Positions 56,520 through 64,000 of a stretch of DNA of 64,000 bases are shown piece after piece. The DNA lies in contig NC_009445.1 of assembly GCF_000026145.1 (NCBI RefSeq), positions 4,402,001 through 4,466,000 on the forward strand. Direction: 5' to 3'. Origin of the DNA: Bradyrhizobium sp. ORS 278 (GTDB lineage Bacteria > Pseudomonadota > Alphaproteobacteria > Rhizobiales > Xanthobacteraceae). Position 1 is the first letter of the stretch; every line of letters starts with the position of its first letter. A program made the translations under genes and the position numbers. The notes below the pieces were generated by a model. The model made no database searches. It had not been told where the DNA came from and was given only the letters and a program-made list of their open reading frames with translations.

Positions 56520-57428
56520 CTAGACTGGCCGCGGCTGATCGGCGCGCGCCTTCAGCGGCAAAAACAGGTCCGCGGCCGTCTGATGCTCCGGCACCTCGGG
56601 AAAGAAGCTCAGCCGTTGGCAGTAGATCGGGAAGTCGCGCGCCTCCTCGCCGCTGGCCGGCAGCCAGTCGCGGTAGAGATAGAGGGCGGCGGGTTCCAGA
56701 TTGTGGGTGTTGCCGACCACCCGCAGCACCGCACATCGCCCGCCGGGAATTTCGCCGAGCTTGACCTGATCGCCATCTGCGATCATCGGCTCGTCGGTAC
56801 CGACGCAGAGATCCACGCTGTAGTCGGCGGGTGATGCGGGACGTCGTTCGGAACGCCAGATCGTGAAGGTCGGGTTCGTTGTGGGATGCAGACCTGCGGC
56901 CTTGCGCCAGGCAATGAACCGCTGGATCGTGGCACCGAGCGAGGCGGGATCGCCGCGATGCTCCATGATCGCCACGCGCGTGGACGGCACGTCGCGGATG
57001 ATCACGTCCGTATTGGTGAAGGTCGTCTGCATGAGCTTGCTCCTCGCTTCGTCGAGAGGCCCGAAGGCCGCAAGCCACGGCTCCCAGTCGGGAGACTTCC
57101 GGAAGGCTGAAGGCGATTGCCCGAACCGCTGGCGGAAGGCGCGGGCGAAGGCGTCCGGTGCATCATAGCCGGCCTCCATCGCGACGTCGGTGACGGTCTG
57201 CGCATCGTGATAGGCCAGCTGGTAGGATGCCCGCTTCATGCGGGCGAGCTGAATATAGCGATGCACTGACAGGCCGAAGGTCGCGGTGAACTGGCGGTGG
57301 AAGTGGTACTTCGAATAGGCTGCGATACTGCTCAGCGTGTCCAAAGTCAGATCGTCATCGAGATTGCGCTCGATGTGATCAAGCACCCGCTGCATCCGGG
57401 CGTGGTAGCTCTGCAGTGCCGCCTTCAT
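56520..57428 (-). CDS. AraC-family regulator with GyrI-like ligand domain
   Basis: Transcription factor of 302 residues. The N-terminal double helix-turn-helix of the AraC/Rob type spans about 8-110 (IAAYSKYHFHRQFTATFG and AMEAGYDAPDAFARAFRQRF, each given up to 20). The C-terminal GyrI-like/SOUL-fold domain (about 130-295) binds small amphipathic molecules in Rob and BmrR relatives. It may activate itself or neighbouring genes in response to a toxic compound. The methyltransferase gene reads toward it from 57552. Confidence 0.9.
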   Translation of the reverse strand: MKAALQSYHARMQRVLDHIERNLDDDLTLDTLSSIAAYSKYHFHRQFTATFGLSVHRYIQLARMKRASYQLAYHDAQTVTDVAMEAGYDAPDAFARAFRQRFGQSPSAFRKSPDWEPWLAAFGPLDEARSKLMQTTFTNTDVIIRDVPSTRVAIMEHRGDPASLGATIQRFIAWRKAAGLHPTTNPTFTIWRSERRPASPADYSVDLCVGTDEPMIADGDQVKLGEIPGGRCAVLRVVGNTHNLEPAALYLYRDWLPASGEEARDFPIYCQRLSFFPEVPEHQTAADLFLPLKARADQPRPV

Positions 57429-57551
57429 CGGTCCGTGCTCCGTGGCAGCAAAGCTTAAGCAGGCTCGGATCGGCCGTGCTCGATCGATCTTGCGGATTTA
57501 TGGCGAAGCGCGGAGCTGTGGTGGTGTTCGCCCTGATCCCGGGGTCGACAT

Positions 57552-58442
57552 CTAGGGATCGACGGCCGTCACTATAGAGAACGAGGCTGGGACCATGACG
57601 CCCTGCCCCCTGGCATAGCGCGCCAGCGCCTTCCTCACCGCCGCAGTGGCAGCTTCCATCGGCTCGGCCGCCTGCCCGGCCACGGCGCGGCCGGCGGGCC
57701 CGATGGCAAGCGCCGTCTGCACGGCGGCATCGAGACCGCCACCGGTCCCGAGATCGAGCGCGATGTCGCAGCGCTCCAGGCGAACGCGGCGCAGCCCGGC
57801 ATCGGTCATGACCGTTTCGACCCACCCGGGCGGGCCGAAGGCGAAATCATCCGGGGCATGCGGCCGCAACCCCGGAAGCTTGGGCACGTGGTCATAGGCC
57901 GCCTGCAGCGGCTCGAGCGCCCAGGGGTTGTCGCGCAGCTCGCCCCAGCAGGCAAAAGCGACCCGCCCTTCCGAGCGCAGCGCGTTGCGAATGTTCAGCA
58001 CGGCGCGAACGGGATCGGCGAAGTACATCACGCCGAGGCGCGACATCACGAGATCGGCGCTCGCCGCCTTGAAGTGATGCACCATGGCATCGCCCTGCAC
58101 GAAGCTGACCGGCGCTTCTGCGGGCGCGGCCTCGTGGGCGGCGGTGAGCATGGCTGCGGATACGTCGAGACCCTGCACGCTGCCGCCCGGCCCGACCTTC
58201 TCCGCCGCAGCGATCATGGTGGCGCCGCAGCCGCAGCCGATGTCGAGCACCCGCTCGTTCTCCCGGATTGCCGCCCGCTCCAGCAGCGCCTCCTGCACCG
58301 GCGCCAGCATCGCATCGATCTCCGCGCGGCGCGCGACCCAGCGCGCCCCGCCGGCGCCGTTCCAGAAGGCGATCTGCTCGGCGTTCTCGAAATGCCCGAA
58401 GGAAGTGTCGACGACCGCGGCATCCATGAGAGCTTGGACCAT
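57552..58442 (-). CDS. Class I SAM-dependent methyltransferase
   Basis: Protein of 296 residues. The SAM-binding motif is VLDIGCGCGATMIAAAEKVG near residue 67, GLDVSAAML follows, and YFADPVRAVLNIRNAL is motif IV/post I. It is of the UbiE/COQ5-like general type; the C-terminal 90 residues define the substrate, which I cannot name. It is upstream of, and in the same direction as, the AraC/GyrI regulator gene. Confidence 0.88.
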   Translation of the reverse strand: MVQALMDAAVVDTSFGHFENAEQIAFWNGAGGARWVARRAEIDAMLAPVQEALLERAAIRENERVLDIGCGCGATMIAAAEKVGPGGSVQGLDVSAAMLTAAHEAAPAEAPVSFVQGDAMVHHFKAASADLVMSRLGVMYFADPVRAVLNIRNALRSEGRVAFACWGELRDNPWALEPLQAAYDHVPKLPGLRPHAPDDFAFGPPGWVETVMTDAGLRRVRLERCDIALDLGTGGGLDAAVQTALAIGPAGRAVAGQAAEPMEAATAAVRKALARYARGQGVMVPASFSIVTAVDP

Positions 58443-58530
58443 TCATCAAACAAAAATATCGAGCGCCGCCGCCAAACGAGCACCGGACGCCAGGGTTCGG
58501 GGAGTTTAGGCGGCGCCCGGCGCCTTGAAA

Positions 58531-58578
58531 AGCCGGCGTCTCGACAAGCCGGCGTCTTCAAAAGCGGGCATCTTGGCG
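58531..58578. repeat. Three imperfect 16-bp tandem units
   Basis: AGCCGGCGTCTCGACA, AGCCGGCGTCTTCAAA and AGCGGGCATCTTGGCG follow each other directly upstream of the methyltransferase promoter region. The third unit is degenerate. Confidence 0.6.
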
Positions 58579-58665
58579 CAACCGCTCGCTCCGAGGCGGT
58601 CATTTCGGCGGTCTCTTCGATCGCGAACCGGGCGCGGACGGCAGAGGGTTCATCCGCCACCGGAC

Positions 58666-58872
58666 CTAGGCCGGAGAGTTGCCGCTGCCGTCGGTCTCGC
58701 TTGAAGCCTCGTCCGACGCCGCTTCGTTCGGGAAAGGCTCGTAGCTCTTTCGACCCAGAAACGTATCCGGTCGATTCTGCTTCAGAAGCTCGAGAGACTC
58801 CGCCAGAGCCTTGCGGATCCGGTCGACGTTCTCGGCATCGATCTTCAATGGAAAATGGACATGCTTCCGCAT
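58666..58872 (-). CDS. Small conserved-type hypothetical protein
   Basis: Protein of 68 residues, MRKHVHFPLKIDAENVDRIR at its start, with a predicted helix (VDRIRKALAESLELLKQ) and an acidic, disordered tail (NEAASDEASSETDGSGNSPA). No domain is recognised. GGGAGCGCC precedes the ATG at 58872. The composition matches a soluble protein; it may be a small regulator or stress protein. Confidence 0.6.
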   Translation of the reverse strand: MRKHVHFPLKIDAENVDRIRKALAESLELLKQNRPDTFLGRKSYEPFPNEAASDEASSETDGSGNSPA

Positions 58873-59196
58873 AGCGGCGCTCCCTGATCATGCAGGCGGG
58901 AGCGCAATCGGTCTCTCAGCCCCCAGCGCCTACGGGCAGAGCCTTCAGCCGGGGATGAAAGAACAATAGCGCGAAACGGGGTCGGTTCCAAGGGAAACAC
59001 GACCGCTCCGCGGTCACTTCGGGACACTCTGGCGGCCCGCGACGTCGGGGTGACCACCGGTCACACCGAGAACTTTGACGGTTGCATCTCCACAAAATAG
59101 CAACCGGGTTATCATCCCCCAGAATTCCGAAATCGAATTTGCAAATCGGCCGCCCGCCGTGTCAGATGTTTGCCAAACATGGGGGCATGTGAACGG
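58873..59196. other. Intergenic region with no recognised element
   Basis: The 324 bp between two divergent genes contain no gene that I can defend. It includes AT-rich DNA near 59090-59150, where a promoter for the membrane protein gene is likely. Confidence 0.4.
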
Positions 59197-59937
59197 ATGA
59201 GCGACGTTTCTATCAATGACGTGACTGCGGTCGGTACGCCGTTTCGCATCGGCTCGGCGCTCAGCAAGACCTTCTCTGTGCTCGGCGGGAGCCCAGGCAG
59301 CTTTCTCCTGCTCGCGCTGATTCCACTCACCCCCGTGCTCGTCATCAAGATCATGGCGTCCGCCGGCCCGGCCTCTGTGCGCTTCGGCTGGCTGGGAGGA
59401 GTGGCGGGCATTGCCACGTTCCTGCTGGGCATCGTCGCGCAGGCGATCACGCTCTATGCGGCCTATCAGCAGATGGGTGGCAAGCCGTTCAGCGTCGCGC
59501 AATCCTTGAGCGCAGGTCTCGGCCGGTGCTTTCCGGTGATCGGCGTGGCCTTGTTGTCGTCGTTGGGAATCGGAATCGCATCCCTGTTCTTCCTGATCCC
59601 CGGACTCATGGTCTATTGCGCGCTCTATGTCGCCGTTCCCGCCTGCGTGATCGAGAAGACGGCCGTGTTCGACAGCATCAACCGCAGCTCCGACCTGACG
59701 AAGGGCTATCGCTGGCAGATTTTCGGTCTGATCCTGCTGGTGTACATCGTCTCCTTCATCATCCTGATCCTGTTCGGCTGGTTCGGTGGCGTCACATTGT
59801 GGGGCGGGCTGCCCTATTTCGCCTGGCAGGTCGTCACCACCGCATTCAGCGCGGTGCTGGCGGCCGTCGTCTATCACGACCTGCGTGTGGCGAAGGAAGG
59901 CATCGACGTCGACAGCCTGGCCCTCGTTTTCGACTGA
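59197..59937 (+). CDS. Multi-helix membrane protein, YciC/GPDPase-membrane-domain-like
   Basis: Inner membrane protein of 246 residues with about six helices. The pattern FRIGSALSKTFSVLGGSPG, helix pairs, and CVIEKTAVFDSINRSSDLTK (inner loop) resembles the family of membrane proteins related to the glycerophosphodiesterase membrane domain and YciC. The function is unknown. ATG 59197 is chosen for MSDVSIND; an ATG at 59179 would add six residues. It converges with the RDD gene, leaving 28 bp. Confidence 0.75.
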   Translation: MSDVSINDVTAVGTPFRIGSALSKTFSVLGGSPGSFLLLALIPLTPVLVIKIMASAGPASVRFGWLGGVAGIATFLLGIVAQAITLYAAYQQMGGKPFSVAQSLSAGLGRCFPVIGVALLSSLGIGIASLFFLIPGLMVYCALYVAVPACVIEKTAVFDSINRSSDLTKGYRWQIFGLILLVYIVSFIILILFGWFGGVTLWGGLPYFAWQVVTTAFSAVLAAVVYHDLRVAKEGIDVDSLALVFD

Positions 59938-59965
59938 GGCTGAACCAAATTCCATTGCCGAACCG

Positions 59966-60871
59966 CTACCGTCGCGCCGCGGGCAATTCGGTCTTGTCGG
60001 CTCGGAACCGTCCGAACAGCTGTTCGCGCTCCAGATGGGCGCGTTCGGCCGTGTAGAACGCCTTCAGGAATTCGACCGTTTCCTCAGGCCGCACCGGTTC
60101 GGTCCAGCCGATCTTGCCGCAGATCTTGCGACAGACCTGCTGCTGCACCTGTGAGGTGTCGAGCGACATCGGGCGGCGCAGCAATTCCTCCAGCACCTGC
60201 AATTCGAATGCGCCGTAAACGTCGAGCTGGCTTCGGCTGAACGCGTATCTGCTCTCCACCGCGACCAATTCCGCGAGCAGTTGTCGGCGCGGCACCGAGA
60301 TCACCATGGTGCCTGCGATCAGATCGCCCGCCCGCAGATGATCGCGATTGAAGAAGGGGAGCGCCGCGATCAGCAGCACCCAGCCGAGGCAGGCTGCCGA
60401 GTACCAGAAATATGCTCCGGCCGAGGCGGGCGGCTGAGAGAGAAACAGGCCGAGCGGCAGGAAGATCTCGACCTCACGCGTCAAATTACGCGCGACGATC
60501 GCGCCCGGAAGCAGCGGGCCGCCGGCGCGGTCGATCACCCTGAGATGGGTGATCCGCTTGCCAGGTGTCGAGCCCTGCGAGGCCAGCTCGAAATGAATGA
60601 AATACAGGTTCCGCAGCAGGAAGGCGATGAACAGCACGATCGTCGTCGCGACTGCTCCGCTCACGCGTTCGACCATCGTCAGCGCCAGCATCAGGAAGAG
60701 CAGGCCCGTCGCCAGCATCCAGAAGATGAAATCGATGATGAATGCGATCAGCCGCTCGCCGTGGCTGGCGACATCGACGTCCAGCACGATGCCCTCGGGG
60801 CTGACGATCTCGCGGCGGCTGCGCGCGATGCCTTCGAGGAAATTGTTGATGCGGTCAAGTCGCTGGGCCAT
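59966..60871 (-). CDS. RDD family membrane protein
   Basis: Protein of 301 residues with three or four membrane helices in the first two thirds. The RDD signature is visible in GERLIAFIIDFIFWML and TPGKRITHLRVIDRAGG. The C-terminal 100 residues form a soluble helical extension. RDD proteins include sodium/proton antiporters and proteins of unknown role. It is the last gene of the moxR-DUF58-SpoIIM-RDD set, and its start overlaps the SpoIIM-like stop by 17 bases. Confidence 0.88.
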   Translation of the reverse strand: MAQRLDRINNFLEGIARSRREIVSPEGIVLDVDVASHGERLIAFIIDFIFWMLATGLLFLMLALTMVERVSGAVATTIVLFIAFLLRNLYFIHFELASQGSTPGKRITHLRVIDRAGGPLLPGAIVARNLTREVEIFLPLGLFLSQPPASAGAYFWYSAACLGWVLLIAALPFFNRDHLRAGDLIAGTMVISVPRRQLLAELVAVESRYAFSRSQLDVYGAFELQVLEELLRRPMSLDTSQVQQQVCRKICGKIGWTEPVRPEETVEFLKAFYTAERAHLEREQLFGRFRADKTELPAARR

Positions 60872-61913
60872 GGCCCGTGCTCTCGCGGTTCGACAGGAAG
60901 TAGGCCATCCAGAATGCCCCGGTCAGGAGCCCGATGGACAGACGTGCCGGCGTGCTGCCGACCAATTGCCGCAGGCCGCCTTCGATGATTCCGGCGATGA
61001 ACAGCATGAGCACCGCACCGCCGGCCAGCGTCGCCGCGAGGGTGCCGTGCCGGGCCAGATTGGCGAGGCGCGTATAGCGGCCCGGGAAGAGAATCTTCTC
61101 GGCGACGACGAGGCCGCCCGCGCCGCATACGACCAGCGAGCCCAGCTCGGTCACGCCATGGATCGAGATCCAGCCGATGAAGTCGATCAGCAGCCCCCGC
61201 TCCTCGTGCAGCGCCAGGAAGGCGCCGAGCACCAGTCCCTGATAGCCGAGCAGCAGAAGGGTCGGCACCCCGCCGGCGATGCCGAGCCCGAAGATCATGA
61301 TGCCGATGGTGGCGTTGTGCCTGAACAGCGCGTTGGCCGACACCACGAACGACGTGAGGAACCCGGGCCAGGGCGCGAAGATCTCCTTGTCGTGCAGGTC
61401 GGCTGCGGTGCTCGCCGGCCCGCGGCCGCCCGCGAGCCCGTCGGGCACCAGAGCGATGAACCAGGCCTCGTTCGATTTCACGAGCACCATGCCGACGACC
61501 ACGCCGGCGGCAATGGTGGCGGCGGCCAGCAGGAGGTGCCAGACGGCGCCTCGTACCGCTTGCGGAAACCCCTTGCGCAGGAAGTGTCCGAGGGCCTCCA
61601 TGAGTCCGACCCGCGGTCCATAGACGACGAAGAACGCCCGCAGCACGAGGTTCTCGAGATAGAGGATCAGGTTGCGGTCGAGCGCGATCGAGCGCGCCAC
61701 GGACAGCGACGACGCTGTCGCGCGATAGAGCAGCGGCAGGCTCTGCAACTCCTCGGCCGACAGCTGGGTGATGCCCTTGCCCTCGACGCGCGAGATCAGG
61801 TCATCCAGCGTCCGCCACGCCGCCTCGCGGCTCTTGCGGAATTCGGCACTGCGCAGCGTGATCTTCGGCCCGGACGCGTCCGGCGCGGCTTCGGCGGGTG
61901 CGATCGTCTCTAT
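60855..61913 (-). CDS. Stage II sporulation protein M-like (DUF95) membrane protein, apparent ATA start
   Basis: Inner membrane protein of about 352 residues. The conserved N-terminus of the family (LRSAEFRKSREAAWRTLDDL, then LPLLYRATASSLSVARSI) lies at about 25-75; five or six helices follow. No ATG, GTG or TTG occurs in frame before this conserved part. GAGGGGG ends six bases before an ATA codon at 61911-61913, and that ATA overlaps the upstream DUF58 stop as ATAG, mimicking the common ATGA coupling. ATA is therefore the most likely start; ATC or CTG slightly later is possible. The role in non-sporulating bacteria is unknown. Confidence 0.78.
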   Translation of the reverse strand: METIAPAEAAPDASGPKITLRSAEFRKSREAAWRTLDDLISRVEGKGITQLSAEELQSLPLLYRATASSLSVARSIALDRNLILYLENLVLRAFFVVYGPRVGLMEALGHFLRKGFPQAVRGAVWHLLLAAATIAAGVVVGMVLVKSNEAWFIALVPDGLAGGRGPASTAADLHDKEIFAPWPGFLTSFVVSANALFRHNATIGIMIFGLGIAGGVPTLLLLGYQGLVLGAFLALHEERGLLIDFIGWISIHGVTELGSLVVCGAGGLVVAEKILFPGRYTRLANLARHGTLAATLAGGAVLMLFIAGIIEGGLRQLVGSTPARLSIGLLTGAFWMAYFLSNRESTGHGPAT

Positions 61914-63223
61914 AGCAGCCCCCTCTTCTTGATTGTCAGATAGCGGTTGACCAGGCCAACCGCGAGGCCGCGCGGCGGCACCTCCAGGCAATGCACGCCC
62001 ATCCGGGCCAGACGTTCGAGCACGACGGCACGGTCGCGCAAAAGGTCGTGTGCCACGACAGCCTCGGCAGCGTCGCGGAACTGCCGGGGTGGCGCCTCGA
62101 CCAGGTTGGGCAGCATCGGATCGCGCAAGGTGACGAAGATGACGGCATGGCGGTTTGCCATCCGATGCACGCTTTCGAGCAGCAGCTCGGCTGTCGTCGT
62201 ATCGATGAACTCGGTGAACATCACCACCAGGGCACGACGCTTCAGCCGGAGATTGAGCTCGGCCAGCCCGAGGGTGAAATTGGTCTCCTCGGTCTGATAG
62301 GCGAGCTGGCTCGAGCCGGCCTGCAGCTTGAGGAAATACGACATCCCCCGCGAAGGCTGCAGGAACTGGCGAACCTGCGCGTCGAAACCGAAGCTGCCGA
62401 CGTAATCGCCGTTGCGCAGAGAGATCCATCCGAGCAGCAAGCCGGCGTGGATCGCGTGATCGAGCCGCGGCAGGCCGTCGATCGGCTCGGCCATCAGATG
62501 CCCGGTGTCGAAGGCCAGCACGATCTGGTGGTTGCGCTCGACGCTGAACTCCTTGGACAACAGCTTGAGATGCTTTGCGGAGCGCTTCCAGTCGATGAAG
62601 CGATTGTCGAGGCCGGCGGCATGATCCCTCAGCGACTCGAATTCGGTACCCTCCCCGCGCTGCTGCTGGACCTTCACACCCTCGATCGCATCGCGGCTGA
62701 AGAACTGCACGGCGGCGGAGGAGATGCCGCGCACGTCCGGCAGCACATCAATGGTCCTGTCGAGCGGAATGCGCCGCATCCGCTCCGCCAGCGCCAATGG
62801 ACCGCGCCAGCGCAGCCACAGCGCATCGAAGAAGATCTGCCCGCGACGCTTCGGCACGATCGGTAAAGAAGCGGACGCCGGTTGCTGCGGCGCGCCGGTC
62901 AGACGCCGGAGCGCGGGCGGCGCGAGCTCTCCCCGCTGCTCGAGCAGTGCCTCGAAGGTGACGGCGCGCGCCGCGGTGTCGAGCGTGATCGTCAGCCAAA
63001 GCTCGGCTTCCGTGCCGACGAACAGGCGCGCGGGCGCGTCACAGGCGATGTCGAGATTGCGGAACCGGACGCAGAGCAAAGCATCGATACCGATGAGCGC
63101 GACCACGAACAGCCCGAGATCGATCGCAACAGCCCAGAGCTCAGGCCTCAGCACCAGCACGACGAGGGTCGCCGGCACCGTCGCGGCGAACAGCAGCACC
63201 GCCCGGAGCGTCGGCCGGATCAT
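61910..63223 (-). CDS. DUF58 domain protein
   Basis: Protein of 437 residues. Two N-terminal membrane helices (about 8-50) precede a domain ending in the DUF58 signature [20 protein letters not shown] near 210-230; the C-terminal part resembles a von Willebrand A fold ([15 protein letters not shown] and [11 protein letters not shown]). DUF58 proteins are almost always encoded beside MoxR ATPases and are thought to be assembled or activated by them. Its ATG overlaps the moxR stop (ATGA, 63220-63223). Confidence 0.92.
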   Translation of the reverse strand: MIRPTLRAVLLFAATVPATLVVLVLRPELWAVAIDLGLFVVALIGIDALLCVRFRNLDIACDAPARLFVGTEAELWLTITLDTAARAVTFEALLEQRGELAPPALRRLTGAPQQPASASLPIVPKRRGQIFFDALWLRWRGPLALAERMRRIPLDRTIDVLPDVRGISSAAVQFFSRDAIEGVKVQQQRGEGTEFESLRDHAAGLDNRFIDWKRSAKHLKLLSKEFSVERNHQIVLAFDTGHLMAEPIDGLPRLDHAIHAGLLLGWISLRNGDYVGSFGFDAQVRQFLQPSRGMSYFLKLQAGSSQLAYQTEETNFTLGLAELNLRLKRRALVVMFTEFIDTTTAELLLESVHRMANRHAVIFVTLRDPMLPNLVEAPPRQFRDAAEAVVAHDLLRDRAVVLERLARMGVHCLEVPPRGLAVGLVNRYLTIKKRGLL

Positions 63224-64000
63224 CTCGGAGCCGCGGTCTGATCGAGAATCTCAATCACGACCGCATCGCTCGTCAGGCCGTCGATCTCGGCATTGGGCGC
63301 CAGCACCAGCCGGTGCCGCAGCAGCGGCACCGCCAGGAACTTGATGTCGTCGGGTATCACGAAGTCGCGGCCCTGCGTGGCGGCCTGCGCCCTGCTGGCC
63401 GACGCCAGCATGTTCGCAGCGCGCGTCGAGGCGCCGGTCTCGATCGCCGGGTGGTTGCGCGTAGAGCGGATGATATCGACGATGTAGGTGACCAACGGAT
63501 CGCCCAGCCTGATCTCGGCGACCATGGCCCGCGCCTCCAGCAGATGATCGCGCGACACCACGGGCGCGAGGCCGAACTCCGCAAGCGTCGGCATCGCCGC
63601 GCGCGTGCCGTGCCGGGTGACGATCTCGCACTCCTCTTCCCGGCTGGGATAGCCGAGCAGCACCTTGAACAGGAATCGATCCAGCTGTGCTTCCGGCAGC
63701 GGATAGGTGCCCTGCTGCTCGATCGGGTTCTGGGTCGCAACCACCATGAAGGCGTCGCCCAGGTCATAGGTCACGCCGTCCACGGTGACGTTGCGTTCGT
63801 TCATGGCCTGCAGCAGCGCGGCCTGGGTCTTTGGCGGCGTGCGATTGATCTCGTCGGCGAGCAGAACGTCGGTGAAGATCGGTCCTTGCGTCAGTGAGAA
63901 GCTGGAGGTCTGAAAGTTGAAGAGGTTCGTGCCAAGGAGATCGCCGGGCATCATGTCCGGAGTGAACTGCACGCGGCCGAACTTCAGCGAGAGGGTGGCG
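63220..64000 (-). CDS. MoxR-family AAA+ ATPase, N-terminus outside window
   Basis: C-terminal 260 residues of a MoxR ATPase; the frame is open to the right edge and the Walker A lies beyond it. [12 protein letters not shown], Walker [21 protein letters not shown], sensor [20 protein letters not shown] and the Arg finger DRFLF are intact. MoxR proteins act as chaperones that insert metals or assemble complexes. The gene leads a tightly overlapped set with DUF58, SpoIIM-like and RDD genes. Confidence 0.93.
   Translation of the reverse strand, partial: ATLSLKFGRVQFTPDMMPGDLLGTNLFNFQTSSFSLTQGPIFTDVLLADEINRTPPKTQAALLQAMNERNVTVDGVTYDLGDAFMVVATQNPIEQQGTYPLPEAQLDRFLFKVLLGYPSREEECEIVTRHGTRAAMPTLAEFGLAPVVSRDHLLEARAMVAEIRLGDPLVTYIVDIIRSTRNHPAIETGASTRAANMLASASRAQAATQGRDFVIPDDIKFLAVPLLRHRLVLAPNAEIDGLTSDAVVIEILDQTAAPR

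Overview
This 64 kb window is chromosomal DNA from a GC-rich alphaproteobacterium of the Hyphomicrobiales, most likely Bradyrhizobium or a close relative. The evidence is a glnB-glnA pair behind a sigma-54 promoter, rplM-rpsI, a GcrA-type regulator, COX15-type heme A synthase next to a DUF2842 protein, and abundant short intergenic repeats of the kind common in Bradyrhizobium and Rhodopseudomonas. The assignment is by eye. I see no rRNA, tRNA, CRISPR array, prophage or insertion sequence.

Layout. Positions 1-9 kb: the end of a multicopper-oxidase-like protein, a mandelate racemase homologue with the full active site, NAD(P)HX repair enzyme, glnB-glnA, a tandem pair of secreted proteins of which one copy is broken by a stop codon, and a class-I glutamine-amidotransferase-like hydrolase. 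9-21 kb: AI-2E-type exporter, M20 amidohydrolase, MHS-type MFS transporter, HD protein, ABM protein, diguanylate cyclase, rplM-rpsI, hotdog thioesterase, ECHDC3-like protein, CoA-binding protein and O-acetylhomoserine sulfhydrylase. 21-24 kb: repeats, heme A synthase and DUF2842. 24-33.5 kb: an exopolysaccharide/capsule cluster containing a deacetylase-like protein, CelD-type acyltransferase, Wzz/ExoP-type chain-length protein, GT4, a WcaJ-type phosphosugar transferase and an O-antigen-ligase/polymerase-like protein. 33.5-44 kb: saccharopine-dehydrogenase-like reductase, DUF169, TPR protein with a glycosyltransferase-like C-terminus, YdcF, formamidase, PPK2, small RHH-like protein, GcrA, SDR and a 51-residue membrane protein. 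44-50 kb: a complete BMP-family ABC importer operon with an isochorismatase-fold hydrolase that resembles biuret hydrolase, behind a sigma-54-like site. 50.5-54 kb: two tandem short-form oleate hydratases. 54-59 kb: secreted caspase-like protein, SPOR protein, a 35-residue membrane protein, AraC/GyrI regulator, methyltransferase and a small hypothetical protein. 59-64 kb: membrane protein, then a tightly overlapped moxR-DUF58-SpoIIM-RDD operon running off the right edge.

How the genes fit together. Nitrogen control is one theme: PII and glutamine synthetase share a sigma-54 promoter, and a second sigma-54-like site precedes the importer/hydrolase operon, which would fit scavenging of a urea-like nitrogen compound. 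The surface polysaccharide cluster is the second theme; it holds two proteins whose catalytic residues look eroded (deacetylase and tyrosine-kinase-like domain). The best candidates for little-described biology are the BMP importer/biuret-hydrolase-like operon, the oleate hydratase pair with a Met in place of the usual active-site Glu, the apparent ATA start of the SpoIIM-like gene, the caspase/peptidoglycan-binding protein next to a SPOR protein, and two very small membrane proteins with strong ribosome binding sites.
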